From an uncultured Lysobacterales bacterium (GTDB lineage Bacteria > Pseudomonadota > Gammaproteobacteria > Xanthomonadales > SZUA-36), in the NCBI GenBank assembly GCA_937995275.1, contig CALKKN010000153.1:1-5871 (forward strand): a DNA stretch of 5,871 nucleotides, written 5' to 3'. Below, one piece after another: positions 5,588-5,871 of the stretch (positions are counted from its first letter, which is position 1; each line of letters opens with the position of its first letter). Both the position numbers and the translations under genes were made by a program. The notes under the pieces are model-generated. The model was given only the letters and a program-made list of their open reading frames with translations. It did not search any database and was not told the origin of the DNA.

Positions 5588-5871
5588 CCGCTCTTCAGCG
5601 TCAGCCCCGGCTCCTTCCTTGCGCCAGCAGCGTTATCGGGTTGCTGGGCCGCTGCTACGGTGGCGGGCTTCCTGGCAGCCACATCGCCACCGGCGGACTT
5701 GTCGGCAGTCGGCTTGACTTCGGCCACCGGAACCGGGGTCATGTCGATGCTGCCGCGGAAGAGCGAGCCGTCCTCCAGCTGCACGCGCGGTGCGACGATG
5801 TTGCCCAGCACCCGGCCGGATTTCATGATCATGACCTTCTCGGCGCCGCTGATGTCCCCCGTCACCTCCCC
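5584..5871 (-). CDS. Bactofilin, polymer-forming cytoskeletal protein (N-terminus outside window)
   Basis: The frame is open to the window edge and gives the last 95 residues. The first 44 are the end of a bactofilin beta-helix, with the repeating short-strand pattern GDISGAEKVMI, SGRVLGNIVAPRV, LEDGSLFRGSIDM (glycines and buried Ile/Val/Leu at regular steps). Bactofilins assemble without nucleotide into filaments that line the membrane and place envelope enzymes, as with BacA and PbpC in Caulobacter. After the helix comes a tail of about 51 residues rich in Ala, Pro, Lys and Asp, likely unstructured, as is usual for bactofilin ends. A GTG at 5865 could be read as a start, but GEVTGDISG continues the beta-helix upstream of it, so the gene almost certainly begins outside the window. 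The stop overlaps the next gene's start (TTGA), so it heads or belongs to the exporter operon. Confidence 0.88.
   Translation of the reverse strand, partial: GEVTGDISGAEKVMIMKSGRVLGNIVAPRVQLEDGSLFRGSIDMTPVPVAEVKPTADKSAGGDVAARKPATVAAAQQPDNAAGARKEPGLTLKSG

Noticed and set aside
5584..5865. Bactofilin starting at the GTG at 5865
   Set aside because: The frame stays open to the window edge and the bactofilin beta-helix needs more repeats upstream, so the GTG is read as an internal valine.

Overview
The window is a GC-rich bacterial segment in which every gene I can support lies on the minus strand, so the genes run from right to left. The proteins look proteobacterial and most resemble gammaproteobacterial ones: the bactofilin sequence style, a MacA/HlyD-type inner-membrane adaptor with a TolC-docking motif, and a repeat protein with a cleavable signal peptide. 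Together these imply a Gram-negative cell with an outer membrane. I cannot name the genus.

Layout in order of transcription: the C-terminal end of a bactofilin (5871 to 5584, start outside the window); a small protein with a degenerate class I methyltransferase-like fold (5587 to 4955); a periplasmic adaptor or membrane fusion protein (4944 to 3721); an ABC ATPase of the MacB/LolD type (3719 to 3006); a first FtsX/MacB-type permease (2996 to 1845); a second one (1841 to 642); then, after an 89-base gap, a secreted repeat protein whose C-terminus lies outside the window (552 to 1). The six genes from bactofilin to second permease are separated by at most 10 bases or overlap, so they very probably form one operon. 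Three of the five starts visible in that block are non-ATG (TTG, TTG, GTG), and several Shine-Dalgarno sequences overlap the stop codon of the gene before.

The adaptor, ATPase and two permeases make a complete inner-membrane part of a MacAB-like (DevBCA-like) tripartite exporter. It differs from MacAB in that ATPase and permease are separate proteins and the permease is probably a heterodimer. No outer-membrane channel is encoded in the window, but the adaptor hairpin carries the R-x3-L-x6-S pattern known from TolC-binding adaptors. The unusual part is the company it keeps: a polymer-forming cytoskeletal protein and a methyltransferase-like protein that has lost most of its glycine-rich loop lie upstream, and a signal-peptide-bearing protein built of roughly 100-residue repeats lies downstream. 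A reasonable but unproven reading is an envelope export machine whose position is set by a bactofilin scaffold.

I see no RNA genes, CRISPR arrays, insertion sequences, integration sites or convincing terminators. There is no gene-free stretch longer than the 89-base gap.
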